From positions 124,001 to 188,000 of the forward strand of contig NZ_JBEPTK010000009.1 in NCBI RefSeq assembly GCF_040549485.1: DNA of 64,000 nt, read 5' to 3'. Positions 34,330 to 42,204 of this stretch are shown in pieces (position 1 is the stretch's first letter; the number at the start of each line of letters is the position of its first letter). Source of the stretch: Constrictibacter sp. MBR-5 (GTDB lineage Bacteria; Pseudomonadota; Alphaproteobacteria; JAJUGE01). The translations under genes were made by a program, and so were the position numbers. Under the pieces are notes generated by a model that ran no database searches, was not told the DNA's origin, and saw only the letters and a program-made list of their open reading frames with translations.

Positions 34330-35244
34330 TTAGGCAAACAGCGCCTTCAACATTTCTCCCTGCTCGGCATGCTTGGCTGGATTTTCTGCCTTGAGCCTGC
34401 GCAAGTTGAGAAGCTTCCACTGGATGGCGGGGAGCCGTTCGCCCTGGGGCAGGTCGATGAGAGCGAAATCCGGTTCGGCGTTGTGAAGCGACATCAGGAA
34501 TGCCGCTGCGTTGTCGGTCAGACGCCTTCGGACATCCGTGATCAGGCGCGTTCGCGCCGTTTCGAGATCGGACAGCGCGATCTCTTCCCGCGTCATCCCA
34601 ACGAATTCCTCAGTGTACAGTTCTTCTATCGGGATAGCCGGTGGCGCCAGCAGTTCGTGCGGCGGACGGCCGGACGCGCAGACATAGACCAGAAAGACCC
34701 GGAACAAATCGTCCGTCAGCCCCTCATTCTCATAGAGCAGGTGGACATCGTAGAGATCGCGCGGGTGCTGGCGGTCGAGGGCGGCATGCAGCTTGCCGGC
34801 AAAGAGGTCCTCGAAGGCGAGCACCGGCATCTCGGCGAAGCCAAAGGCCTCCTCCACCGCGTCCGAAACCCTCATCGGCACCGGCGACAGCACCGTTCCG
34901 CGCATGACAGGCGAGGTCTCGATCTTCACACTCGCCGCACCGCGAGAGGCCATGATGCGGGTTTCCAGGTTCCCGCCGCCAGCGATGCGCTGGAGCCGCA
35001 CATCCCTGTTGCTGCGGCCGAATGAGTCCATGATCCGGTCGAGCGTGGCATCGATTTGCTGAAGAGAGACGGCGCGATCCTCGATCGGCACATAGGTCAG
35101 ATCGATATCGACCGACAGACGCGGCATGTCCCGGTAGAAGAGATTGATGGCCGAACCGCCTTTGAGCGCAAAGACCTCCTCAGCCGCAATGGCCGGCAGG
35201 AGGCGCATCAGCAAGCGGACCTGCTCGACATAGCGTTCACGCAT
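34330..35244 (-). CDS. abiEii: AbiEii-type nucleotidyltransferase toxin
   Basis: 304 residues of the AbiEii/AbiGii family, DNA polymerase beta-like fold. GGSAINLFYRDMPRLSVDIDLTY is motif I (GS then DxD), with LAFEDLFAGKLHAALDRQHPRDLYDVH and the C-terminal helical part. AbiEii proteins are toxins of type IV abortive-infection systems, acting as NTPases that modify tRNA acceptor ends. ATG 35244 overlaps the abiEi stop by 8 bases, as usual for the pair. In this ICE it could give phage defence or stabilise the element. Confidence 0.9.
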   Translation of the reverse strand: MRERYVEQVRLLMRLLPAIAAEEVFALKGGSAINLFYRDMPRLSVDIDLTYVPIEDRAVSLQQIDATLDRIMDSFGRSNRDVRLQRIAGGGNLETRIMASRGAASVKIETSPVMRGTVLSPVPMRVSDAVEEAFGFAEMPVLAFEDLFAGKLHAALDRQHPRDLYDVHLLYENEGLTDDLFRVFLVYVCASGRPPHELLAPPAIPIEELYTEEFVGMTREEIALSDLETARTRLITDVRRRLTDNAAAFLMSLHNAEPDFALIDLPQGERLPAIQWKLLNLRRLKAENPAKHAEQGEMLKALFA

Positions 35245-36121
35245 GGCTCGCGTCCTCGTCCCCATCCGCAGGCAGAAGCGTCTCGGGCACATAGATCCGG
35301 TAGACCGGGTGCAGTTTTCCGCCCTTCACCAGCGCGCGCGGGCCGGATCCGAAATCGATGGCGCTCTTGTCAAGATGCTTCACCCAGGCATGGGCATGCC
35401 GGTCGGCGAACACGAAGAACAGGCGCTTAACCTTGATGCTTCGGCAAGCGCGCAGCAGGGTCATCAGGCGCTTGGGACGCAGGTTCGTCAGCCCCTGAAA
35501 GATCATGTCCAGATTGTCGAAGGTCGCGTGGGCTGGCAGCTCGTCGAGCGCTTCGAGGATGGCGCGCTCGGGGGACGAAACCTTGAGCGGCCAGCGCCAG
35601 GGGCTCACGGTCGGGCCATGTCCCGCCCCCACCCCCGGCGCGCTCTCGAATTGGTGCTCGGCATTCTCGACGCCGGCAAGGTCGTCACCGAACAGGACGC
35701 GCGAGCGAACGACGAACTGTGCCTTGCCCGGAAGGCGGGCCAGCCAGGAGGGAACTTCGCCATAGAGATAGACACGCTCCCCGCCGCCAAGCGGCAGATA
35801 GTGAGCGAGCCCATGGAAGCCGAGCGCGCTCAAGCCACCCAGATGGACGTCATGTTCCATGATCCATTGGATCGACAGCAGCGGGAGCTGCCAGTCGGTC
35901 TCCGGTCGGACAAGCGGGCGCCCTGCCTGATCGGTATGAGGCAGCGGCCGGCGGTAGACCCCGCGTACCACCCGCTCCAGCCAGCCCCGCTCGGCGTAAT
36001 CGTGGATGGACTTGGGATCGATGCCGAAGCGCTTCAGCCATGCGGCGTCGACCAGGAAGCCGGGAGGAACGCGCTCCAGAAAGGGCTTCAGCCTTGGTGT
36101 TCTTTGATGGCTCATAACCAT
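35237..36121 (-). CDS. abiEi: AbiEi-type antitoxin
   Basis: 294 residues. The N-terminus LKPFLERVPPGFLVDAAWLKRFGIDPKSIHDYAERGWLERVVRGVYRR is a winged-helix like domain; the rest, through LSIQWIMEHDVHLGGLSALGFHGLAHYLPLGG, is the AbiEi C-terminal domain. AbiEi represses its own operon by binding inverted repeats. Two identical-arm repeats and a palindrome overlap its start (36103-36198). ATG 36121 or 36115 is the start; neither shows a Shine-Dalgarno site, and the upstream in-frame TTG 36151 is inside a palindrome. Confidence 0.85.
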   Translation of the reverse strand: MVMSHQRTPRLKPFLERVPPGFLVDAAWLKRFGIDPKSIHDYAERGWLERVVRGVYRRPLPHTDQAGRPLVRPETDWQLPLLSIQWIMEHDVHLGGLSALGFHGLAHYLPLGGGERVYLYGEVPSWLARLPGKAQFVVRSRVLFGDDLAGVENAEHQFESAPGVGAGHGPTVSPWRWPLKVSSPERAILEALDELPAHATFDNLDMIFQGLTNLRPKRLMTLLRACRSIKVKRLFFVFADRHAHAWVKHLDKSAIDFGSGPRALVKGGKLHPVYRIYVPETLLPADGDEDASHA

Positions 36122-36198
36122 CAAATTCGCATATTTTGAAAATATGCGCAACTTTCATTTCCTATATATCCCCTTTTGATGGTCCATAACCATCAAAA
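36103..36198. promoter_or_regulatory. three palindromes at the abiE promoter
   Basis: Two near-identical inverted repeats, TTTGATGG-N7-CCATCAAA (36103-36125) and TTTTGATGG-N7-CCATCAAAA (36174-36198), flank a perfect palindrome, CGCATATTTT-g-AAAATATGCG (36128-36148). The first covers the abiEi start codon. Between the palindrome and the second repeat lies TATATA (36163-36168), a candidate -10. The layout suits autorepression by AbiEi. Confidence 0.7.
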
Positions 36199-36301
36199 AA
36201 TGGAGACTTCAAAATTCTCTATGCCATTGCCGTCCGGGACGGGCGCACCGGCAGGAACGACCACGGACGCACCCCTTTTCGAGAGCCCGGCAGGACGATG
36301 A

Positions 36302-36343
36302 TACGAATCCTCGGCACATACGCTTATGGTCCGAGGATTCGTA
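36302..36343. repeat. perfect 13-base inverted repeat in trb-abiE gap
   Basis: TACGAATCCTCGG (36302-36314) and CCGAGGATTCGTA (36331-36343) enclose 16 bases that contain CTTATGG, as in the ICE promoter repeat. It lies in a 290-base gap before DUF736, in which I see no gene. Purpose unknown. Confidence 0.6.
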
Positions 36344-36488
36344 ACAATCTCCCCTGCAGGAAGGCTCGCCTTGCCTTCCGCGACATCCACACGACCGCGA
36401 AGGGCGCGACTTCCGAATTCATGGGCAAAAGCCATCGCCGTCTGAAGTCTTTTGCGAACGATTTCGGAATAGAGCAAATCGGAGCAGT

Positions 36489-36806
36489 TCATCCCTCCCG
36501 CCGCCTGTTCCAGACGAGCTGCGCCCAGTCCCCCTCCTCGGAGGGGAACAGGGCGGCGGTGAAGGGTTCGGGAAGGCTCGGGTCGTCGAGACGGAGGCGG
36601 AGATAGTATTTCGGGTGATCACCCGTTGTCCGGGCATCCCAGGCGTCACCGATGCGGGCGTTGCCGACAAGGACTCGGAATGCCGGGGCGTTGTCATGGG
36701 TACGGTCGTCATTGGGGACGAGCCGGACTTTGGCGTCGATGGTGAGCGTGCGGATGGAACCGGTCCAGCCCCCGTCATTGGACAAAGTGAAGGTGCCGAT
36801 TTGCAT
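36489..36806 (-). CDS. DUF736 family protein
   Basis: 105 residues, starts MQIGTFTLSNDGGWTGSIRTLTIDAKVRLVPND and has PAFRVLVGNARIGDAWDARTTGDHPKYYLRLRLDDPSLPEPFTAALF, both typical of DUF736. The family is common in conjugative plasmids and ICEs of Alphaproteobacteria and has no settled function; the short beta-rich form suggests an OB-like fold. It starts 3 bases after DUF2274, downstream of trbI. Confidence 0.9.
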   Translation of the reverse strand: MQIGTFTLSNDGGWTGSIRTLTIDAKVRLVPNDDRTHDNAPAFRVLVGNARIGDAWDARTTGDHPKYYLRLRLDDPSLPEPFTAALFPSEEGDWAQLVWNRRREG

Positions 36807-36809
36807 AGG

Positions 36810-37133
36810 TTACTCCTGGAATTGCGATGCGGATGAGACAGCGGGCGACGCCGCTTCGCTATCGCCCGCGCGGGGTGAGCGGGCGCGCCGCGCCGGTTTG
36901 TCGATGTTCGTCTCGGGCAACCCCTCCTTGCGCGCCTTGGCGAAGGCGCGGTCGCTGTCGAGGAAGGCCTCCAGCATGAAGGGAATGAGCTCGGCGACGG
37001 ACTCGGCCTCGCCATAGGTGGCGCGGTAGAGGATCGCATAATCCCGTAGCGCCTGGTTCAGGTCGGCGCCGACGGTGATGGTGATCTTCGCCGGCGTGCG
37101 GTCGGGCAGTTTTCCGAGTTTCAGATTGGCCAT
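36810..37133 (-). CDS. DUF2274 family protein
   Basis: 107 residues: MANLKLGKLPDRTPAKITITVGADLNQALRDYAILYRATYGEAESVAELIPFMLEAFLDSDRAF fits DUF2274, with a ribbon-helix-helix like start. The C-terminal 40 residues are basic and unstructured. It follows trbI by 39 bases and ends the trb operon together with DUF736. Probably a small DNA-binding or accessory transfer protein. Confidence 0.88.
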   Translation of the reverse strand: MANLKLGKLPDRTPAKITITVGADLNQALRDYAILYRATYGEAESVAELIPFMLEAFLDSDRAFAKARKEGLPETNIDKPARRARSPRAGDSEAASPAVSSASQFQE

Positions 37134-37172
37134 GATCGATCCTCCTTTGCTTAAAGCTTCGGTGGACAGGTT

Positions 37173-38393
37173 TCAGCCCTGGTAGCGGCGCAATACGAGA
37201 TCCCTGTGGACGATGATCCTGAGCGGCCAGCCGGGACGGACGGTGATGGTCGGCTGGATGTTCAGGTTCTTCTCGGTGATGCGCTGGCCGGCCCGGTTGA
37301 CGTTCTGCTGGGTGGATTCGCGGATCGCCCGGACCAGGTCGCTCTCGTCGCTGCCGAGGCTCAGCTCCGTGCCGACGCCGAGCAGGGTGGCAAGCGCGAT
37401 GCCCTTGATGAGCCGCCAGGTGTGGTAGTCGACCTCGTCCTCGAGGCCGGCATAGCCGGCGGTGTCGGTGGCGGGCAGATTGTCGATCTCGATGGAGGAG
37501 CCGTCGGGCAGGATGATGCGCTGCCAGACAAGCAGCGCACGGGACTGGCCGAAGGCAATCACGCTGTCATAGGTGCCGATTAGGCGCGAGCCCTGCGGGA
37601 TCAGCAGCGTGCGGCCGGTCACCGTGTCGTAGACGTTCTCGGTGACCTGGGCGGCGACGAGGCCCGGCAGGTCGGAATTGATGCCGGTGATCAGGCTCGC
37701 GGCGATCACACTGCCGGCCATCACCTGATGGGGCGAGACCGGGGTCTGCAGCGCATGCGGATTGTAGATGCCGCCAGTATCGCGCTGATTCAGGAAGTCG
37801 AGCTTGCGCTGCTGGTTGTTCTGGTCGCGTTCGGGATCGAGTGCCAGGCGGTCAGCGTCGGGCAAAACTATCTCCGTCGCTGCCATTTGCTGGGACTGGC
37901 CCGTCACTGCCGGCGTGTCCTGCCGCGGCCGGTTCTCGATCCGGAAGAAGACGCCGGCCTCCTTCGCCTGGATGGCCTGCTGGGCGAGGCGCTGCTCCTC
38001 GGCGGACAATTCCGATCCTCCCGGCGCGATGCCGAGCTGCCGCTGGCGTTCGAGGATCGGCCGGCCGAGATCGCCGGGCAGCGGCGGCCCGAGCTGCGGT
38101 GTCTCCGGCTTGACCTGGCTGTAATCGCCGGGCAACGCGGCAAGGCCGTCCGGGGTCGGTTTGCGTTCGGTGTTGTAGAGCTCCTCGGCCTGGTCCTGGA
38201 TTCGCAGGGCCGGGCCTTGCAGCGCCATCATGGTCACGCCGAGGATGGCGCCGGAGCCGAGCGCGGCCACGCCGATGACAAGGCCGCGCCTGAAGCGTAC
38301 GACGCGGCGGGGCGCGGCGCGCAGGTCCAGCTTGCCGGGATCGCGCTTGGACGAACCGGCAGGTTTTGGCGTGGGTGCGGCGGGATCCGTCAT
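37173..38393 (-). CDS. trbI: TrbI/VirB10 conjugal transfer protein
   Basis: 406 residues. A short cytoplasmic tail (residues 1-33) precedes one transmembrane helix (RFRRGLVIGVAALGSGAILGVTMMAL), a proline-rich stretch and the C-terminal beta-barrel domain with IPQGSRLIGTYDS, GRTLLIPQ and LPATDTAGYAGLEDEVDYHTW. It forms the channel spanning both membranes in the type IV secretion core. It is 11 bases after trbG. Confidence 0.93.
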   Translation of the reverse strand: MTDPAAPTPKPAGSSKRDPGKLDLRAAPRRVVRFRRGLVIGVAALGSGAILGVTMMALQGPALRIQDQAEELYNTERKPTPDGLAALPGDYSQVKPETPQLGPPLPGDLGRPILERQRQLGIAPGGSELSAEEQRLAQQAIQAKEAGVFFRIENRPRQDTPAVTGQSQQMAATEIVLPDADRLALDPERDQNNQQRKLDFLNQRDTGGIYNPHALQTPVSPHQVMAGSVIAASLITGINSDLPGLVAAQVTENVYDTVTGRTLLIPQGSRLIGTYDSVIAFGQSRALLVWQRIILPDGSSIEIDNLPATDTAGYAGLEDEVDYHTWRLIKGIALATLLGVGTELSLGSDESDLVRAIRESTQQNVNRAGQRITEKNLNIQPTITVRPGWPLRIIVHRDLVLRRYQG

Positions 38394-38404
38394 GGCCTCT
38401 CCCC

Positions 38405-39406
38405 CTACCGGTCCGTGCGCGAAAACAACGCGGTGCGCCGTGGCGTCTCGTCGGTCCGGGAAATCCGAACCACCTGCTGCGGCTTGGCGCCGAGGCGCAG
38501 TTCGGCGGCAGCGAAGAGGCGGTCGACGATGTAGTAGTTGCCGCGCATGCGGTAGTTGACGAGCTGGTTGCCGCCGTCGGCGCCCACCACGAAGAGCGGC
38601 GGCGCCTCGCCCTGGTCAATGCGGCGGGGGAACTCAATATAGACCTTGTGGCCGTCGTCGAAGGCGCGCAGCGGTTTCCAGGGCGGACTGTCGCCGGTGA
38701 TGGCGTAACGGAAGCGGATGTTCTCGAGCGCCACGTTCGAGGCGACCGGCAACGCCGCCTCGGCCGCTGTGTTCTGTCGGCGCAGGGCGAGAATCTGGTC
38801 GGACGGATAAGTCCAGGAGATCGCCGCCATGGCGGTCCTCTCGGTGCTTTCAAGCTGGAGGTGATAGGCGCGCCGGTCGGTGGTGATGACGAGATTGGTT
38901 TTGAGGTCCGGCGCGAAGGGCTTGACCAGCACATGGATGCGCTCGCTATCGTCCGTGCCGCTCACCGTGTCGCCGATCACCCAACGCACGGTGTCGCCGG
39001 CGGAGACGGAGGTGAGCTTTTCGCCGGGCTGCAAGGCAATGTCGCTGACGCGCTCGGGCGCCGCATAGAGACGGTAGAGCGCCCCTTCCGTATAGGGATA
39101 GACCTGGATGGCGTTGACATAGCCGTGCTTGGTCGGCTCCTGGGTCGCCGCCTTGTTGGCGTCCTCGACCCGCTCGGTCGGCGGGCGCTTGTCCTCGGTC
39201 ACCTCGCCGGGCTCCGGCAGAAGCTGGCCCGGCAATGGCAGGACCTTCGGCACCTCGACGATCTTCACCGGCCTGGCCGGTTCCCTGTCGATGACGGCCG
39301 GCTTGAAGTCGTCGGAGTCGTAGCTGATCGTTGGCGGCAAAGGCTTTGTGGCGCAGGCGGACAAGGCCAGCGCCGACACGGTGATGACGAACATGTTCTT
39401 CTTCAT
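38405..39406 (-). CDS. trbG: TrbG/VirB9 conjugal transfer protein
   Basis: 333 residues. The start KKNMFVITVSALALSACATKP is a lipoprotein signal peptide with lipobox LSAC. The rest is the VirB9-like domain with YRLYAAPERVSDIALQPGEKLTSVSAGDTVRWVIGDT and the C-terminal VFVVGADGGNQLVNYRMRGNYYIVDRLF, binding VirB10. It sits in the outer membrane core. ATG 39406 overlaps the trbF stop by 4 bases. Confidence 0.93.
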   Translation of the reverse strand: MKKNMFVITVSALALSACATKPLPPTISYDSDDFKPAVIDREPARPVKIVEVPKVLPLPGQLLPEPGEVTEDKRPPTERVEDANKAATQEPTKHGYVNAIQVYPYTEGALYRLYAAPERVSDIALQPGEKLTSVSAGDTVRWVIGDTVSGTDDSERIHVLVKPFAPDLKTNLVITTDRRAYHLQLESTERTAMAAISWTYPSDQILALRRQNTAAEAALPVASNVALENIRFRYAITGDSPPWKPLRAFDDGHKVYIEFPRRIDQGEAPPLFVVGADGGNQLVNYRMRGNYYIVDRLFAAAELRLGAKPQQVVRISRTDETPRRTALFSRTDR

Positions 39407-40122
39407 TGAGAGGGCTCCTTGGGCAATTGCGGCGCAGTGGCGTCGAGTTCGCGCGACCAGTCGATGGCGTTGACGAAGACGCCGAGGGGGTTCTTGCGGA
39501 GCTGCTCGGCGGTGCGCGGGGTCTGGATCACGACCGTCAGGATCGCGGTCCAGCGCTCGGTGCGGGCCAGGCTACCGCGCTCGAAGACCTGCTCGGTCCA
39601 CTTGACCTGGAAGGAGGCGTCAGAGGCCCGCACAACGCTCGTCACCTGGACCGAGACGCTGCGGGTGCCGATCGCGCTGAAGGGATCGTTCTTCTTAGCG
39701 TGGTCGTTCAGGAACAGCGCGGCGCGGTCGGTGGCGAAATCGTAGGCGGACAGCCAGTTCTGGCGCACCAGCACCGGATCGGTGGACACCGAACGGACGT
39801 TGGTGATGAAGCGGGCGAGGTGCCAGGCGATCTGGGCGTCGGCCGGCTGGTAGTTCTGGATTGCCGGCGCGACGGCGCGCGCCTCGCCGAACTTGTCGAC
39901 CTCGACCACATAGGGCGCGACGCGGCTTTGCAGCGACTGCCAGAGCAAGCCGCCGGAAAGACCGATGGAAAGCGCCAGGCAGCCGAAGGCCATGACCCGC
40001 CAGTTTCTTGCCTGGATACGGGACGCGCCGATGCGCTCGTCCCAGAGCTGGGCGGCCCTCTGATAGGGAGTGACGGGCTCCGGCGTCGTGCCGTATCGTT
40101 GAATCGGTCGTCGGAAGAACAT
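39403..40122 (-). CDS. trbF: TrbF/VirB8 conjugal transfer protein
   Basis: 239 residues. Typical TrbF start FRRPIQRYGTTPEPVTPYQRAAQLWDERIG, then a membrane helix (NWRVMAFGCLALSIGLSGGLLW) and a periplasmic VirB8-like domain with VRSVSTDPVLVRQNWLSAYDFAT and ERWTAILTVVIQTPRTAEQL. It is an inner-membrane assembly factor for the channel. It follows trbL by 3 bases. Confidence 0.93.
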   Translation of the reverse strand: MFFRRPIQRYGTTPEPVTPYQRAAQLWDERIGASRIQARNWRVMAFGCLALSIGLSGGLLWQSLQSRVAPYVVEVDKFGEARAVAPAIQNYQPADAQIAWHLARFITNVRSVSTDPVLVRQNWLSAYDFATDRAALFLNDHAKKNDPFSAIGTRSVSVQVTSVVRASDASFQVKWTEQVFERGSLARTERWTAILTVVIQTPRTAEQLRKNPLGVFVNAIDWSRELDATAPQLPKEPSQ

Positions 40123-40125
40123 GGG

Positions 40126-41469
40126 TCAGTCGTCCTTGTCATTGAGGGAGGGATTGGCGCCGTTGCCGGGCCGGTCACCGTCCTTGATGGCTTGGGTGGC
40201 GGTCTGCCGATGCGCACGCGCCGCCTGTTCGGAGCGCAGGCGGTTCGCCCAATCCGGCGGGGAACTGGAGGGGATGCCCGCCGATGCGGCGCTTGCCTCC
40301 GACATGGAGGCGGTCGGCGTGCCGCCGGTGGCCGTCCAGGCGCCACGGCGTCCGGCATCGGCGCTTTCTTTCAGAGAGGAAGAGGCGCGACCCGCGACTT
40401 GGCGCGCGGCGTTTGTGGCGGCTCCGCCGGCAGCGCGCGCCATGCCACCAACACCGGCCGCGGCGCCTGCCATGCCGGACGTCCCGGAGGTCGCCTGTCC
40501 CAGTTGGTAGGCGGAAGAAGCGGCAGACCCCATCGCCGTGCCCGCGCGGATGGCGGAAAGACCGCCGCCAGCGGCCATGCGCGCCCCGGCAAGCGCCGCG
40601 CCACCGGCGAGCATGGTCGCGCCCACCGCAGCACCAGTTGCGCCGAGGGCGGCGCCGGCGCCGAGCTGCGGTGCTCCGGATACAAGACCCGAAGCGATGC
40701 CGGGGCCGAAGATGCCGAGACCGAGCAGCGCCAGAGCGCCCAGCACCCGCGACATGGCGGCGGCAAGGTCCGGTTCCTGACCCTGAAGGCCGTTGGTGAA
40801 GGAAGCGAACAGCGTCGAGCCGATGCCGACGATGACGGCGAGCATCATCACCTTGATGCCGGAGGAAATCACGTTGCCGAGAACCCGTTCGGCGAGGAAC
40901 GACGTCTTGTTCCAGAGCGCGAAGGGCACCAGGACGAAACCGGCGAGCGTCGTCAGTTTGAACTCGAGCACGGTGATGAAGAGCTGGATCGCCAGAATGA
41001 AGAAGGCGATGAGGACCAGGAACCAGGCCAGCAGCAGGACGAAGACGGTGAGTGCGTTGCCGAAGATTTCCGGAAAGCCGACGAGATTGCCGACCTGATC
41101 GATGAGCGGATACGCCGCCTCATAACCGGTGGCGGCGATCGTGCCAGGTTTGAGCAGATCGTCGGCGGCGAGCGTGCCGGGCGCGGCCTGGATGCCGAGA
41201 CCGGAGAAGGACCTGTAGATGATCTCGGCAAGGTTCTGGAAGTTGTTGAGGATCAGCGCGAAGACGCCGACATAGAGCACCTTCCGGATCAGGCGCCCGA
41301 TGATGTTGTCCTCGCCGCCCAGAGCCCAGAACAGGCCTGCCAGCGTGATGTCGATGCCGATCAGGATGGTGGTGAGGAAGGCGACGTCACCCGACAAGAG
41401 TCCGAAGCCGCTGTCGATGTAGCGGCTGAAGGTCTCCATGAACCGGTCGATGATGCCGAGATCATTCAT
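40126..41469 (-). CDS. trbL: TrbL/VirB6 conjugal transfer protein
   Basis: 447 residues. The N-terminal half has about six membrane helices; a typical stretch is GFGLLSGDVAFLTTILIGIDITLAGLFWALGG and KLTTLAGFVLVPFALWNKTSFLAERVLGNVISSGIKVMMLAVIVGIG. The C-terminal 180 residues are Gly/Ala rich and low in complexity, then hydrophilic. It is the polytopic inner-membrane part of the transfer channel. It follows trbJ by 21 bases; no trbK gene is present between them. Confidence 0.92.
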   Translation of the reverse strand: MNDLGIIDRFMETFSRYIDSGFGLLSGDVAFLTTILIGIDITLAGLFWALGGEDNIIGRLIRKVLYVGVFALILNNFQNLAEIIYRSFSGLGIQAAPGTLAADDLLKPGTIAATGYEAAYPLIDQVGNLVGFPEIFGNALTVFVLLLAWFLVLIAFFILAIQLFITVLEFKLTTLAGFVLVPFALWNKTSFLAERVLGNVISSGIKVMMLAVIVGIGSTLFASFTNGLQGQEPDLAAAMSRVLGALALLGLGIFGPGIASGLVSGAPQLGAGAALGATGAAVGATMLAGGAALAGARMAAGGGLSAIRAGTAMGSAASSAYQLGQATSGTSGMAGAAAGVGGMARAAGGAATNAARQVAGRASSSLKESADAGRRGAWTATGGTPTASMSEASAASAGIPSSSPPDWANRLRSEQAARAHRQTATQAIKDGDRPGNGANPSLNDKDD

Positions 41470-41490
41470 CGCGCGTCGCCTCCCTGCCGG

Positions 41491-42204
41491 TCAGTTCCCA
41501 GAATAGGCGGAGCCGGAACCGAGGAACCTGCGCGTTGTCTCGCGCGCCGCTTCCTCCGCCTGCGCCTTGCGCGCGGCGTCTTCTGCCTCGGCGCGGTAAT
41601 GGGCGGCCATCAGCGTCTGGATCTGCATCTGCTGCTTGGCCGAAAGCGCAATGAGCTGATTCGCGGCCTGCTGCGCCTGCAGCGCCCCGACGGCGCCATG
41701 GCTCCGATTGACGAGATCGGTGAGTAGCCCTTCGTCGACGCGCACGTTCTCGACGATCTGCGATTGCACCCGCATGGTTTGGCGGAAAGCGTTCATGGCA
41801 CTCTGCCAGCGCTCGCGCGCGGCAGTGGCGATATCGCTGGTGCTGACCGTGGCATCGTACGAGCTTGGATATTGCTGCCGCCACTGGCCTTCGAGCTGCG
41901 TCAGGTCGAAGCTGAGGCCGTCGACCTGCATCATCAGCCCGTCGATACGGTTCAGCGCCCCCTGGAGTTGTCCGAGCGAGGAGAAATCCAGCCGCTGAAG
42001 GTTCTTTGCCATGTTCTGCAACATGACCGCCTGGTTCTGGAGCTGCTGGATCTGGTTGTTGATCTGCTCCAGCGCACGCGCCGCCTGCAGGACATTCTGA
42101 CCGTAGTTGGTGGCATCGAAGACCGGCCAGGCGGCATGGCCCACCTGTGGCGTAGCGATGGCAAGAGATGCGGCGAGGAGCGCCGCGAGAGACGTGCGTT
42201 TCAT
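41491..42204 (-). CDS. trbJ: TrbJ/VirB5 conjugal transfer protein
   Basis: 237 residues, with a signal peptide (MKRTSLAALLAASLAIATPQVGHA). The exported part is helical coiled coil, with FDATNYGQNVLQAARALEQINNQIQQLQNQAVMLQNMAKNL as in TrbJ proteins. It is probably the minor pilus component. ATG 42204 overlaps the trbE stop by 4 bases and has AGGAG upstream. Confidence 0.92.
   Translation of the reverse strand: MKRTSLAALLAASLAIATPQVGHAAWPVFDATNYGQNVLQAARALEQINNQIQQLQNQAVMLQNMAKNLQRLDFSSLGQLQGALNRIDGLMMQVDGLSFDLTQLEGQWRQQYPSSYDATVSTSDIATAARERWQSAMNAFRQTMRVQSQIVENVRVDEGLLTDLVNRSHGAVGALQAQQAANQLIALSAKQQMQIQTLMAAHYRAEAEDAARKAQAEEAARETTRRFLGSGSAYSGN

Noticed and set aside
36193-36492. 99-codon minus-strand frame in the abiE-trb gap
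   Set aside because: No ribosome binding site, no recognisable fold, and it covers a perfect inverted repeat.
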